In this document: in pieces, positions 1 to 10,982 of the stretch
Layout of the letters: every line of letters begins with the position of its first letter
Position numbering within the stretch: position 1 is the stretch's first letter
The notes under the pieces: generated by a model
Databases searched by the model: none
What the model was told of the DNA's origin: nothing
Seen by the model: only the letters and a program-made list of their open reading frames with translations
Position numbers and translations under genes: made by a program
From: Pocillopora verrucosa
Lineage: Eukaryota > Cnidaria > Anthozoa > Scleractinia > Pocilloporidae
Assembly (NCBI RefSeq): GCF_036669915.1
Contig: NC_089325.1
Location: 10,298,731-10,362,730 of the forward strand
Direction of reading: 5' to 3'
Length of the DNA: 64,000 bases

Positions 1-915
1 CATGTAAAGAAGCATCTGCATAAGCATTATCGGGTATTTAGACTTGATCGTGAACCCAGCAGAATACCAAGAACTCTGGAACGTTTTAGGAACAAGAACA
101 GAAAGGTTAGAGAATTTGTCCATAAAGGTATTCGTTCACATACACCCAAGTCCTTCAAAGTGCATTGTTATGTGAAAGTTAAAAAACAACGAAATAAAAC
201 GAATTTTTTGTTAAAAGGTTCTGGGACAATCCATAAAAGTATAATAAAGTTAAGAAAGAGAGCTAGTCGGTATTTGTCACTGTTTTCTTCAAATAGAATG
301 TGTCTCTACAAGAGTCATACCCATGCAGCCAATTATTGTAAATTTAAATTTGATTTCAAACAAAGAAAGAACCCTGGTCCTACCCCAATGCACGTCGACT
401 CTAGCAAAACAATAGCAGCACCATGTAGCCAAGGTAATGAGTTAGTATTTGGACAAAATTCAAGGCAAAAATGTGTAGCAAGGAGTTTATGTTCTTTGAT
501 TTACAATACCAGACAAAGGATAAGTTCTGGTCATGATCTCATCGACATAAATATTGGGAATCAATTGTATTCAGGTTTGTCTCAATTAGCAAGACAGTCG
601 TATTTAATGCAGACAGAATTGCCAACAATGTTAAATGTGTCTGAGGCTGACTATCAACTAGAATACAGTGATAGCTATTCTGGCACAGTGGATCGAGACA
701 AAATAATAGAAGGACATCAGTACTCTACCTCTTCACAAAAAGCCTTTGATTCACTCACATCTGACGGTTACACTAATTTTATATTAACAGTAGGGTTTAT
801 TGGTGTTGCTATCTACTGTAATATGTCAACTTTCTGGCGTTTACAGCTGGATATGCCAGGAAAGAAGCCCAATTTTACGCACATATGCGTCTTGTTGTTC
901 GGAATTCTAGCCTAG
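1..915 (+). pseudogene. Partial mobile-element ORF with cysteine-protease-like (OTU/C76-like) region
   Basis: The frame is open from the first base of the window to a stop at 913-915, so the 5' end is outside. A lysine/arginine-rich stretch (bases 1-360) is followed by NPGP at 370-381, as in 2A-type ribosome-skipping motifs, although the acidic D-x-E part is not present. Next comes a globular region whose KCVARSLCSLIYN segment looks like the active-site Cys helix of OTU/C76-like cysteine proteases, then NIGNQLYSGL and FILTVGFIGVAIYCN. I associate this domain with proteins of large cnidarian transposable elements; that is recall and could not be tested. Just past the stop the same frame continues with FFQAISRV, which looks like the rest of the domain, so the stop at 913 is probably a nonsense mutation and the copy is dead. 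No helicase or transposase is visible. Confidence 0.5.
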
Positions 916-1079
916 TTCTTCCAGGCTATCAGTCGTGTTTGTGCTTGATGGGAACAGAGAAATACAGGACTTCAGATCAGCGAGAGGAATGTCCGAGACC
1001 CAGTGCATGGTTTCAATGCGGCATTGACAGCATTGCCGACGCTGTACAAAAGCTCTGCTTCTGTGCGTTCTAGTTCGTT

Positions 1080-1899
1080 TATAATTCGGAAAAAAATCTT
1101 TAAAACCATCCGCACCTTCAACTACAGTATTTTCTAGACTCCGTAATGATTTCCTCTGTGTGGCCTCTTAATTTTTTATTACATGGTGGATTTACTCATC
1201 GGTTGAAATTCAGTTTTGCGGCACACAATCCGTGAGGAACAGCGTCAGCTGAACCACTTCTTAGAGTTCACAATGAGGCCATATTACTATCAAGACATAG
1301 CGTGGCTAAATTTAGTTAATTCTTGGTCTCATATTTCAGGTAGGGTCTTTGCGTCCTACAGTCTACGGTGATACTTTTGTTACTTTGCTTGTTCGCTTGT
1401 TTGTGTTGAGGCACCCATAGATTATCAATTCAAAGCAGTACGTGAGAAGCGTTTTAACACAACTTTGTTAGCCTTCCAAAGATTCATGATCTGCTGCATG
1501 TCCTACACACAACAAACCAATGCTGCCTTTTTTTTTCAAAGGGCTTTGTTATTAGCTATTCGCATGTGATGAGACATAAATCCCTAGCGAATGGTACTGT
1601 ACATGCGTAGTAGCGCGATTGCTAAAGGAAGTGCATTTGCGGGGTCAAGCCTTCAGTTTACATGATGTTCGATTCGGCAGCAGTGATGCTGGAACGAGTA
1701 AAAAATCTGTGAAACTGAATAGGAAAAAGAATACTTTACCTTAAATATGGCGAGGGTGTTACCTTTAAGACACAGTTTTGGAGATGGATGCCAACATAAC
1801 TCAAAATTTTTGCCTGAAATATTTTTTGGTGGCACGTGCAATTACTCGTGTAACTTATGCTATTGTTGATGCTATTAGTTTACTGGAACTTGACCTCCG
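1080..1899. other. Intergenic, no gene seen
   Basis: No reading frame with protein-like composition or splice-consistent exons. The only notable feature is a poly-T run near 1530. Confidence 0.5.
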
Positions 1900-3290
1900 A
1901 GTTGCACTTGCTTCAGCGAACGTGCCACTACGCATCCTCAGTAACATAAACAAGGGTTCCATTTATCTTGTTGTTTGTGATGAAGTTAAAATTCTGATGG
2001 TAACCAGACTTTCGAAAAAAACATCAGTCTGCGTTCACCATTCATTACGTAACTTAAGAAAAGTAACGCAACAGTAACTCAAACAGAGCTTTTCCTTGCA
2101 ACTTTATTCAGGATTAAAATTTGCTTAGGGTTAGGGTTAGCCAGATAGAACTTTCGGCTGAAATGTTTCCATCTTTCGACTCGCCGTCATTCATTATTTC
2201 TTTCCGTGCCGACGATTTTAATACAGTTGCAGTTAACCTTCCAATTGCACTTGCTTCAGCAATGACATTACCACGCATGTCCAGTAACGTTACTCTTGAA
2301 ATAAACAGCAATCATGAATTCTGGGCGGGTATTCAAAAAATCCCACGACAACTTTCTCTGGGGTCCATAATTCACATCTAAAATCTCCCATGCATGCAGA
2401 AAATATTTGTTTTGGCCACTGCGAGGGAAAAAAGACATGTGTAGACTGGAACTTACGTTACTCGTGGTCTGATAACCCTTTGGTCTGCAATCAATCACCG
2501 AGGACCTTCCTGTTCATAATCATGCTAATACTATAAACATTTAGGTCTAAGTCATGATCTACACAAATTCGTTTTACTTATTTTTGAGCATGCGCAGTGA
2601 GATGGCTGCTGAAGGGAGGGCAACTGTTATTGTATTACTTTGCTGCAGAGTACATCTAAGTTGCAGCTGAGTATAATAACTTTTTGTGTTTGTGGTCCAC
2701 TTGTTATCAATCTGGAAATGGGCGGAGGTATAGCACTGACAAAGTTTCTGATCTTTTTGGCAAACGATAAATCTTTGTACGAAGTTCGTCTGTTTTTCGA
2801 CACACAATCCTCCAATATCTATTTTTTTCTAGAAATCACCTGTACTTAACCTTCCAAATACTTTTCCTTTAGCAATGGCACCACTGAGCATGCCCAACGG
2901 CGATACCAGTTAATCAATCGGTTTTTGCCTGTCAACAACAATTGGACATGTTAGTGAAATCTGAACTGAAATAGATATCTATTCGTGACTTATATCAAAG
3001 GAATCTGTTAACTGGTATTGGAACAGTTCCCCAACACTATTAACCATTATTTCTTAAGATGGCATCTCAAATTGACAGTGAATGTCTATGAGCATTTTTC
3101 CCAAAAACGAAGGAGTACAGATCATGAAGATTTCGACACTTGTTATTTGTGGTCTGAATAACCCTGAAGCTTGTTATCAGTCACTTAATGTTATTCTCTT
3201 CTGGCAGGTATCAAGTTCTAATTGCATCTCTCAGAGATCTATTTTAATCATTTTTTGAGTATGCGCAGTAAGGTTACTCATCATTCTCGT
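1900..3290. repeat. Cluster of degenerate copies of one repeat family
   Basis: Related segments recur in both orientations: 1901-1945 and 2237-2288 share GCACTTGCTTCAGC and (A/G)TAAC ends. 2846-2896 has the same CTTCCAA start and GCAATGGCACCACTGAGCATG. The inverse, TTTTTGAGCATGCGCAGTGA, occurs at about 2582 and TTTTTTGAGTATGCGCAGTA at about 3251. A second shared motif (GTGGTCTGATAACCC-like) occurs near 2465 and 3150. The spacing of several hundred bases suggests a decayed, partly inverted array of one element. No coding potential is visible. Confidence 0.55.
2125..2140 (+). repeat. Short interstitial TTAGGG telomere-type repeat
   Basis: Two full TTAGGG units followed by TTAG. TTAGGG is the animal telomere motif; at this length it may be chance. 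Confidence 0.5.
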
Positions 3291-3625
3291 GTTCAACGGT
3301 GAGCCTCACAAGCAGTTGAATTATGAGATCTCACAGATATATACGTAGAGCAACGGACCCTGGAAAGAAACGTCTTTGTTATCAAAATTGGCTGAAAGTC
3401 ATTGTTACTACTTAACGTTTGGAAATGCTGTGGAAAGAACCTATTGCGACTGTGCAGGGGCAGCATGCCCGTTACGCAACTATTGATTTAAAGTTGACCC
3501 GTTGTGACCCTGTTTCAGCAGTTAAGCCCTGAATCTATGAGGGAATCGATCCAACTGCAGACGTTTTGTCATCAATGCACGATATCAGATTACAACGATG
3601 AGGAAGATAGGAGGCTCTGTAAAGG

Positions 3626-3633
3626 TATAAAAG
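3626..3633 (+). promoter_or_regulatory. TATA box of BRICHOS gene 1
   Basis: TATAAAAG lies 112 bases upstream of the proposed ATG at 3745, which allows a first exon with about 85 bases of 5' UTR. The other BRICHOS gene has a similarly placed TATA box. Confidence 0.6.
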
Positions 3634-3744
3634 AACACCGCTTTATCATTCCTATCCATTCACTGTGGAAATAGGAATCATTCCTCTGCCACAAGAAGAA
3701 CGAACTCAAGAGCCGGTCGTCACCAGAGTTTGGACAACAGAAAG

Positions 3745-5977
3745 ATGGTGAGCACATTTGACGGTACTTAAATATACGAATTACCCTGAAGCTAACTTCA
3801 CTTTTTTCATGCATACGCATGCTTGATATCCAGCCGTTTTGATAGTAGCTCAAATTGTGAAAAAGATGCAGCTGGACTTGTGAGAAGGGATGGGGCTCCC
3901 CTTTAAAGACTTACTTATAAAGCGTGAAAATCATAGATTTCCAACGAATGCTATTTTCTTTTATTATCAGGAGTGGAAGTTGTACCTCCTTTTCTTTGCC
4001 TTGTTCGTGGCTGCCACATCTGCAGCGCCCACTTGTAAATGCGAAGATGAAGATAAGGTAAAAATAAAAATACTCGTTAGTGTTATCATTTATCAATCTG
4101 CAGCCTTGCAGTCTTTCATCTTGTACTTTTAGCCATCAATCTTTTATTGTGATATAAGGTTTTAGGAGACTTAGTTGTTCCCGCACAATGCAGACCAAAG
4201 CTGAAATTTGTGCCGTTACAGAGCCGATAAATGCGTTCTGACCATGTTCCTTTAATTACTTCGTAGAAACGTCAGGTTCGCCTTTAAAGTCCATGTGAAT
4301 GAGGCCAGAACAATAGCAACATAAACGTGATTATAAAATCTTTTGCTCCACAGGAAACTTTGTCCAAGTACAAAGTTAAAGTCAAAAATGGTGACGAAGA
4401 GTATGAACAAGAAGTCGAAATCGACACCGAGAAACAGACGGAAACTTATCACATTCCAAAAACGAAATCTTCCAGCGCAGGAGAAGTGGACGAAGTCTAT
4501 GACTTTAAAAGAGTAAGTAAATTAGCATAGCAAAGTAAATAAGCATAGCAAAGGTAGCACTCCTCTCCATTCTCCTCAGTTATTTTTAAGATGCTGACTG
4601 TTGGTCGGGGTCTTAAACCCTCAACCTTCCGCACGGTAGTAGGGCGCTCTCCAATTAGTAAGAGCTAACCAAGTGCGGTTTAAAAGTTAAGATTTTCAAA
4701 TGGATTGAAGTCACGACTCTAAGATCTTGTAGAGTGGCTTTACGCTTGTCTAAGTAATAGCAAGGTAATTTAAGTAAAAAAGTTATCGCAACTTTTCGCG
4801 TTTTCGCGTAGCTTAGGCTAGTTCGCTAACTTTGGATAATGGTTAACTCTTTGTTACATTCCCTTACGTTGTGATACTCAGTCAAAAACTGCTCTAAGAA
4901 AACAGGGATTACTAATTAAAATTCATAGTTACTGGTTACTCATCTACTTGCTGATGTTCTTCGTACAGAACTTGGTCATGCGCCGAATGCCTGAACACAA
5001 AGCCTGTTTCTTGAGTGAATCCACTGAAAACGCTCCAAAGCCTCAAGACCTCAAAAATGCACTTGACAAGGTAACTTTCCTTTCTTTGTTGGCGAGCAAC
5101 GATCGATACTCTAGCTTTACACTGAAGTTCACGATAAAGCCTTCGTTTTTTGATGCATTTCTGTTTCCTTGAAATTATCGTTTACAGTAAAGTGTTAGTT
5201 TTCTAGATGGTATGTGTTCAGAAGGCGATTTTTTTTTTGCTTTTCTCTAATTAAATGTCATAACCGACATATTTATGGTCGAAAGAAATATAGACCTTCC
5301 GGCTCAGGCTAATCAATAAGCTCTAGTATAAAAATAACGTCTTTTCACACTGTCATATCCCAGTTTTGACTTCTTGTAGTACTCATGGAAAATGAATCAG
5401 TCATCACAACAACTTAGCGCTTCGAACATGATCTTAACTCCATTATCACCTAAAATCTTAAGGAAGATCATGATTATGGAATGAGTGCAAATTAAAATAG
5501 AAATTTGATTGGAAGCAACTCATTGCTTTTTCAGCAAAGCGCATCAGGTTCCTCACAATCTGCTAATACTACTGAGGACAACTTCGAAGTTGTTGGCACT
5601 GTGAATGATCGTTCCACTCTGAGTGATGAAATGGCTGCAATGTGTGCCAAATTTCCCATTTATCGCATCAAGAGGAAGAAGGTCACTTTGAGTGTGGAAA
5701 AAGAAAACATCCAAGGTATTTGTGTGCTTTTGTTTATATTTCGTTTTAATCGCTTTAAGTGGAACCGCTAAGGAGTTAATGCCCACAGAGTTAATTATAA
5801 GTCGTAACTAGTTTTCGCTCTCATTTTCCAGGTGGTAAAGACAGGGAAAAGAGAAACCTCTGCATCTACTGCTATTGGAAAGTCACAGGTTACATATGGG
5901 TAACAAAAAGTGATGGTACCGTCGTAATTTACAGGGTTTGGACTTGGACATGCATTTACGTATCTTGCAGCCGCTGA
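3745..5977 (+). CDS. BRICHOS-domain precursor with C-terminal beta-hairpin peptide (antimicrobial type)
   Basis: Six coding exons with GT/AG borders: 3745-3747 (only the ATG, directly before GTGAGC), 3971-4057, 4354-4512, 4969-5070, 5535-5715, 5832-5977; 225 aa. Residues 2-20 form a signal peptide (LYLLFFALFVAATSA). Residues about 31-80 are an acidic/basic linker. A BRICHOS domain covers about 80-172, with the expected Cys96 (KACFLSE), a proline-rich turn, and Cys154 in MCAKFPIYRI. A furin-type REKR site ends at residue 185. The last exon leaves a 40-residue tail with Cys188, 191, 218 and 223, alternating aromatic/beta-branched strands, and a KSDG turn (203-206) halfway between the Cys pairs. 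This is the layout of arenicin-type BRICHOS precursors of annelids, where the prodomain chaperones a beta-hairpin antimicrobial peptide. Secretion and BRICHOS are well supported; antimicrobial activity is inference. Confidence 0.85.
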
Positions 5978-6035
5978 ACGAAGACCAATAGTCGTTTAAT
6001 GAGGCAACCTCCTGATCCAGAAACCTCAGCCAAGA

Positions 6036-6204
6036 AATAAAAATTGATAGGTCTTTTTCTGATTCCCTATTGATTTCATGTTACAAAATGTGCTTAAAAA
6101 TCGCAGCTAGCAAAAAAACTTACCAATTTACTTATACTTATGGTTTTTTTTTTTACATTTTTTACATTTCTACGTAGAGTTCACATTTGTGCAAAATCAA
6201 TAAA
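6036..6204 (+). terminator. Polyadenylation signals of BRICHOS gene 1
   Basis: AATAAA occurs at 6036-6041 and again at 6199-6204, 59 and 222 bases after the stop codon. Either could set the 3' end. Confidence 0.5.
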
Positions 6205-6289
6205 GAATCTGATGAATCAAGTAATTCAAATCTCTGGTGTGTTTTGTGATTCAGAGTTTAGACATCCCCAAATCAAACTGACAACTGAC

Positions 6290-6400
6290 TGACCATTTAA
6301 CTCCTAAGAGTGATTAGCATCTGATTTCTCCTTACATCATCAGTCCTGAATCACACGAGGGTCATGAGAATAAAAGAAATGATCACCAACCGAGGAAGTT
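6290..6400 (+). mobile_element. Degenerate short TIR element (MITE-like), fragment
   Basis: TTTAACTCCTAAGAGTGA, then TTTCTCCTTACATCATCAG and ATGAGAATAAA..AAATGATC follow the order of the better copy at 7823-8028, at lower identity. Confidence 0.45.
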
Positions 6401-7327
6401 CTTGATTGTGACACAAATTCTCCTTGTGTAGAGAACAGTGCGGAGAAGATGCATACTGATGTTGGGGTGTGAAGCCGGGTTGATGTGGATTGCAAATAAT
6501 GAACCAGAAAATTTTAGGCCGAGGAAAAACAAACCGTGAAGTAAGATAAATTTCAGGGGATAGCCACGCTCTCTCCGAGATCCGATTTTTAAGTAAGTTG
6601 TCTTCATTACTCAACCAGACACAAAATATTGAAAATATCTACACCGTGCCATTAATTTAACTTCAACATCTGTACAGAAATCAACTGCGTGGAAAAAATA
6701 CACCAAAGCTAAGAAAACGAAAACCTGCCTAACCTAGCTAGGAAAAGAAAAAAAAAAGGCACGTGGTTCTCGGGCCCAAACAGCAGTGCAACTCGCAGAA
6801 AATTTTGCGTATCCTGATTTCAACACTTGCGTTACATCAATAACAAAACGGCTGATGGCGTCAACATGGGATGCGTTGATCATTACCTACAGTCACTCTG
6901 GTTTTAAGTGGAAAATAATAGATTTAATGTTGACTGTTCAAGGTATAGGAATGAAATCGAAAAATGAAGACAAGCAAAAAAAGAAAAAAAAACTTAGTCA
7001 ATAACACGGGAAAACTTGTCAGGAAGAAGCTTACGATCAGAAAATCACAAATCTATTGTTTATTAAAAGAGAGCGAAGCGAGACAGTCACACGTGTGACT
7101 GTGACAGTGTCTCACCTTCTTGACGGCCGTAAATCACCGACTTCAGTCCCACTACCCTCTGCGAGCCTAGGCACCTTCCCTGAACCTCTGATAAGTGCTG
7201 GGAAAATGGTTATTCATGCTAACGCAGCATTATCTAAATTTAAAGATCTTGTAACTGGCTTCCGTTTGACCGACGCAAGAGCCGTACCAAACTCAATTGA
7301 CTCTCGGAAAGTTGCGGTCAATGTCTG

Positions 7328-7480
7328 TTAACCGTTTAACTCATGAGAGTGGCTAACATATCACTCTTCCCCACAACATCTACACTTTATCCAGCAGACA
7401 GGTAATGAGAATACTCAAATTTACCAGGTAGAAGTTGTTATCGTGATCTAACACCAGATTCTAGTAATTCATTAACAAGG
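7328..7480 (+). mobile_element. Degenerate short TIR element (MITE-like), fragment
   Basis: Begins TTAACCGTTTAACTCATGAG like the element end at 7823, and keeps the central GACAGGTAATGAGAATACTC segment. The 3' TIR is not clear. Confidence 0.5.
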
Positions 7481-7822
7481 AATTGTATAACAGCTGGAGG
7501 GCAGATCAACAATCAAATCATGGGTAATTTCCTTCCATACTAATTGACGGTGAAGTATGGTACAAAATTTAAAGCACGGTACGAGAGTCTGGAATGGGAA
7601 GAATAACAAGACCTTTATACCAACATCTTTACATTTTCCCCAACATCAGTATCCATATTTGCCTTTCTCTTTCTTACACATTTCCTTTGGTACTGACGAA
7701 GAAAATTCGTTTAGATTTTAAAGCTTCTTAGGTTAGCAATCATTTCCTTCACTCTCGTGATCTTAATAAAAAATTCTGTAGTAAAACTGTGAGGAGAAAT
7801 GAGATGCTGGCCACTCTTAGAG

Positions 7823-8028
7823 TTAACCCTTAAACTCCCATGAGTGACCAAGACAGAATTTCTCCTTACAATATCAATACAATATCAACCAGATAAGTGA
7901 TGAGAATAAAGAAAAATATCAATTTAGGGATAATTAGCTGATCAAATACTAAATTCTCTGAACATTATAAGAATTGTATGGTTGACAGTAAAGAGAATTA
8001 CAAATTTGAACTGGGAGTAAAAGGGTAA
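7823..8028 (+). mobile_element. Short TIR element (MITE-like), about 206 bp
   Basis: Left end TTAACCCTTAAACTCCCATG and right end CTGGGAGTAAAAGGGTAA form imperfect terminal inverted repeats. The interior is AT-rich (TTTCTCCTTACAATATCAA, ATGAGAATAAAGAAAAATAT) and has no ORF. A closely similar element lies at 9717-9927 and others nearby, so this is a dispersed non-autonomous family. Confidence 0.75.
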
Positions 8029-8444
8029 ATTGTGATCTTATTTTTGGCAATCAGGATTGTCATCACTGTCATTAATTACAGTGTGAAAAGAGCAGTTATG
8101 ATGGGCTGAAATGCATAACTTGGAATTAATTGACTTAAAGGCAGTCTTCTATTCTGCTCAAATCATCTTATTTGCATTTGTTCAGCCAAATTAATGGCAA
8201 GACCAGATTGTTGTATTTTTTTGTGAAAACTGATATTGAGATGCTTCATATAAAGTTTTTTAGCTGACAAATATCAATCTCATCAATTATCCAAATGAAA
8301 AATCTCTCAGTTTTTCCTTTTTCAAGCAGGCCAAGTCTCCATTTTGACATCTTTTGCAAGTCACTGAAAATATTTAGATTTCCATATTCCCTTGAGAATC
8401 TCAGACTCCATACAAACCCCTGAGTCTCAATATTTCTTCAAAAA

Positions 8445-10982
8445 TTATTGTTCAATTTCACACAAGTTGTAGAATTCTAAATCCTTGTCTTTTTTCCAAC
8501 CTCTTTTCTTTGCATTCTCCTTTTTAGTCTCAACCAATTTTTCAATGTTTTTCTTTGCTTGCTCATACTCTTTCTTGTGGAAGAGATGTTTAAGCATTGG
8601 CGCCCCTCCAAGATACAGTGAGTCCGAAAAGCGGGCCAGCTTTAAAAGAGTCCAGGTGAAGCCATCTACTGCATGTCCTGCTAGTGCGATCATCTTTATT
8701 TCCTTAACAAGTTCATTCTGTGGCACTGGAAAATCAAAAAATCAAAAAGCATTCCACTTTGAAGTCATTTTGGAAGAAGTACTGGTAGACTAAGGGGGAT
8801 TTGGGGGTTCAGTCACACCCTTGCAGAGGGTTTACTGACATCAGAAAAAAATGCAAAATTTAAATTAATAAATGAGGTAATTGTAAATCTTGTGAGTTGA
8901 GCTGACCATTTTTTGAATAGCAAGAACACACAACCGATGATCATTTCAGCTCAGTCTGGAAATAATTTATCTTGATACAAAGAGTAATATTTTGATAATA
9001 GAAGGTGAGCTGTTAAAAAATGCTGACTTCGCTTCTGAGCATCCTTAGTCCCATATCTCAATGGTTAGAATTCAAAATTGTGTTAGGGAAGTTGTCACCA
9101 AATCCCACAAATGGCAACCATCTAATTTGATCCTCCTCTTTACAAGTCAAAGAAGATCAGTCTTAGTCCACCACTTTACATCAGATGATAATGGCTAATG
9201 CTCTCTCTGCCACAATTGACAGGTAAGTATTTTCTCTTTATGCCATCAAATCCATCATGAAGCACACACACAATGAGAAGGAAGAAAAACATAACCAAGG
9301 AATAAGACAAAACATGAAGCTCTCCTCACAAACATTGTAAGAAATGTAAAGGTGAAGTCTGTAACCAAGCCTATTAGCCTGCTCAGTCAGAGTTTATCTC
9401 AGTTTCCATGTAGCATGAAGCAACGAGGAGTATTACTACTTCCCCTTGGATGGGAAGCTAGTTCAATGCAAGGTTACCCCCCAGGATTTTATCAGGCTTC
9501 TCTGACATTTTGCCAGAACTCATTTAGACTCCTGGGTAGAGAGAGGTGCTGTGAGAGTAAAGTGTCTTTCCCAATAATACAATGCATTGATCCAGCCAGG
9601 TCTTGAACCCAGGCCTCTTGACCCGGAGTCCAATGCACTGATCAGTAGGCCACTGTGTCTGCCATATTGTAAGAAATGTAGGAAAGGAAATGAGGAGAGT
9701 TGATACTGGCATCATGTAACCCTTCAACTCCCATGAGTGACCAAGACAGAAATTCTCCTTACAATATCAGTACAATATCAAGCAGACAAGTGATGAGAAT
9801 AAAGAAAAATATTAATTAGGGGATTATTAGTTGATCCAATACCAAATTCTCCAAATTAACATCACAAGAACTATAGGGTAGACAGTAAGGAGAATTACTT
9901 ATTAGATCTTGGGAGTTAAAGGGATAAGGGAAATAAAAATACATGTTTGTACCTGCATTTATGACTGGATACCTAACAGAAGTTCCAAGTAACCTGGGCT
10001 CTTTCTTCATTAACCCAAGATCCACAAGGCTGTCAAATGTAGCCGACACACAGCTTGGCTTGTGGTAATTTGAACCTTTCAGTATCCATTTAGACACACT
10101 GCGTGGCTTGTCAGGATGTTTACGAGTGCATTCCAACATCTGGTTGAACATACAGTTGTCTAAGTAAGAGTTTGTTGGTGTGAAATCTTTCACCTTTGGA
10201 GAAACAGAAATATAAAAATATAATTTTAAAATCAATGAATTATAAAACTCTAGGATAGTAACAACCCCCTCCCACTCCTCCCCCCCAGCCCCATTGATGA
10301 CACTATTCACACAAGTTCTTAATCAGAAAGAGGATACAAGTGCTTATGTAATGCTTGTAAACCCCCTTCCCCCCCTCCCCTCAGAAAAAAGTTGCCCACC
10401 TCAGTGAAAAGTTTTTCTGAGACATGATCGGTAATTTTTTTCAGACCTGCCCATCACCTATGGAACAACACTTTCAGCCCCCCCCCCCCCCCCGCGAAAA
10501 TCTTCTGCACGACAACGATGAAGAGGGGGGAGGGGAAGGAGCGTATCGTTGGAATTTTCCGAATAATTTAGTGTACTTTACAACGTAGTTGTAATCGATA
10601 TTCGAACTAGCCTTAATCAATCCTTTCTTTTCATTTGATATTCTAAATCACACAATAAAAATATAATTTTATTTTCCCTCACCTGAAGTACCATCTCCTT
10701 ATACTTCACACCCAGACAGGACGCCTGTGCGTCTTCAAAACTGACTTTGCCAAGAACGTACAAGTCGATGATAACAGCTGCCGAAATATTTCCAAAATGA
10801 GGCGCACTTGCCTTCCTTCCAGGAACGTCGCCAGTCGATTGGTCATGCCATAGCAGACACAACGCTTGAGAAATTTTAAGGTTTCTTTCCTTAAAGCACT
10901 CAGTAACGAATCGGTCCGACTGAAAAATTTCTAAAAGGTTCTCTGCCAATTTCGGAGAGTAATCTGCATCTCCGTCCGCCAT
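8445..10982 (-). CDS. GPP34/GOLPH3-family domain protein
   Basis: Three coding exons on the minus strand, read 10982-10683, 10193-9953 and 8725-8445, with GT/AG borders, give 273 aa (human GOLPH3 is about 300). The start MADGDADYS opens directly at the 5' end of the first exon. Residues about 36-85 (ISQALCLLWHDQSTG and AVIIDLYVLGKVSFED) follow the GPP34 pattern of a hydrophobic helix, a D/G-rich loop and a second helix A-x-x-x-DL-x-LG-x-I. The last exon has IKMIALAGHAVDGFTW, like the C-terminal GPP34 helix, and a Lys-rich tail. GOLPH3 proteins bind PtdIns4P at the trans-Golgi and retain glycosyltransferases. I cannot confirm the basic PI4P pocket here, so this may be a divergent GPP34 protein rather than the orthologue. 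Intron 2 contains a SINE and a TIR element. Confidence 0.7.
9410..9665 (-). mobile_element. tRNA-derived SINE, inverted
   Basis: Read on the minus strand it has a B-box-like GGTTCAAGACCTGG, then a region ending in TCCCATCCAAGGGGAAGTAG and AATACTCC, the body of a common invertebrate tRNA-derived SINE. It lies in intron 2 of the GPP34-type gene. Related copies are at 18832-19070 and 23222-23400. Confidence 0.6.
9717..9927 (+). mobile_element. Short TIR element (MITE-like), about 211 bp
   Basis: Left end TAACCCTTCAACTCCCATGA and right end CTTGGGAGTTAAAGGGATAA are inverted repeats. The interior is nearly identical to 7823-8028. It sits at the 3' side of exon 2 of the GPP34-type gene, inside intron 2. 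Confidence 0.75.

Larger units (their letters stand above)
6210..8444. other. Intergenic with TIR-element remnants
   Basis: Short open frames here lack domain-like composition. The stretch holds three copies or fragments of the short TIR element listed separately (about 6290-6400, 7328-7480, 7823-8028) and a perfect 18-base palindrome at 7084-7101. No gene is supported. Confidence 0.5.

Noticed and set aside
1778-2077. 99-codon open frame
   Set aside because: Runs through the degenerate repeat array and has no protein-like features.
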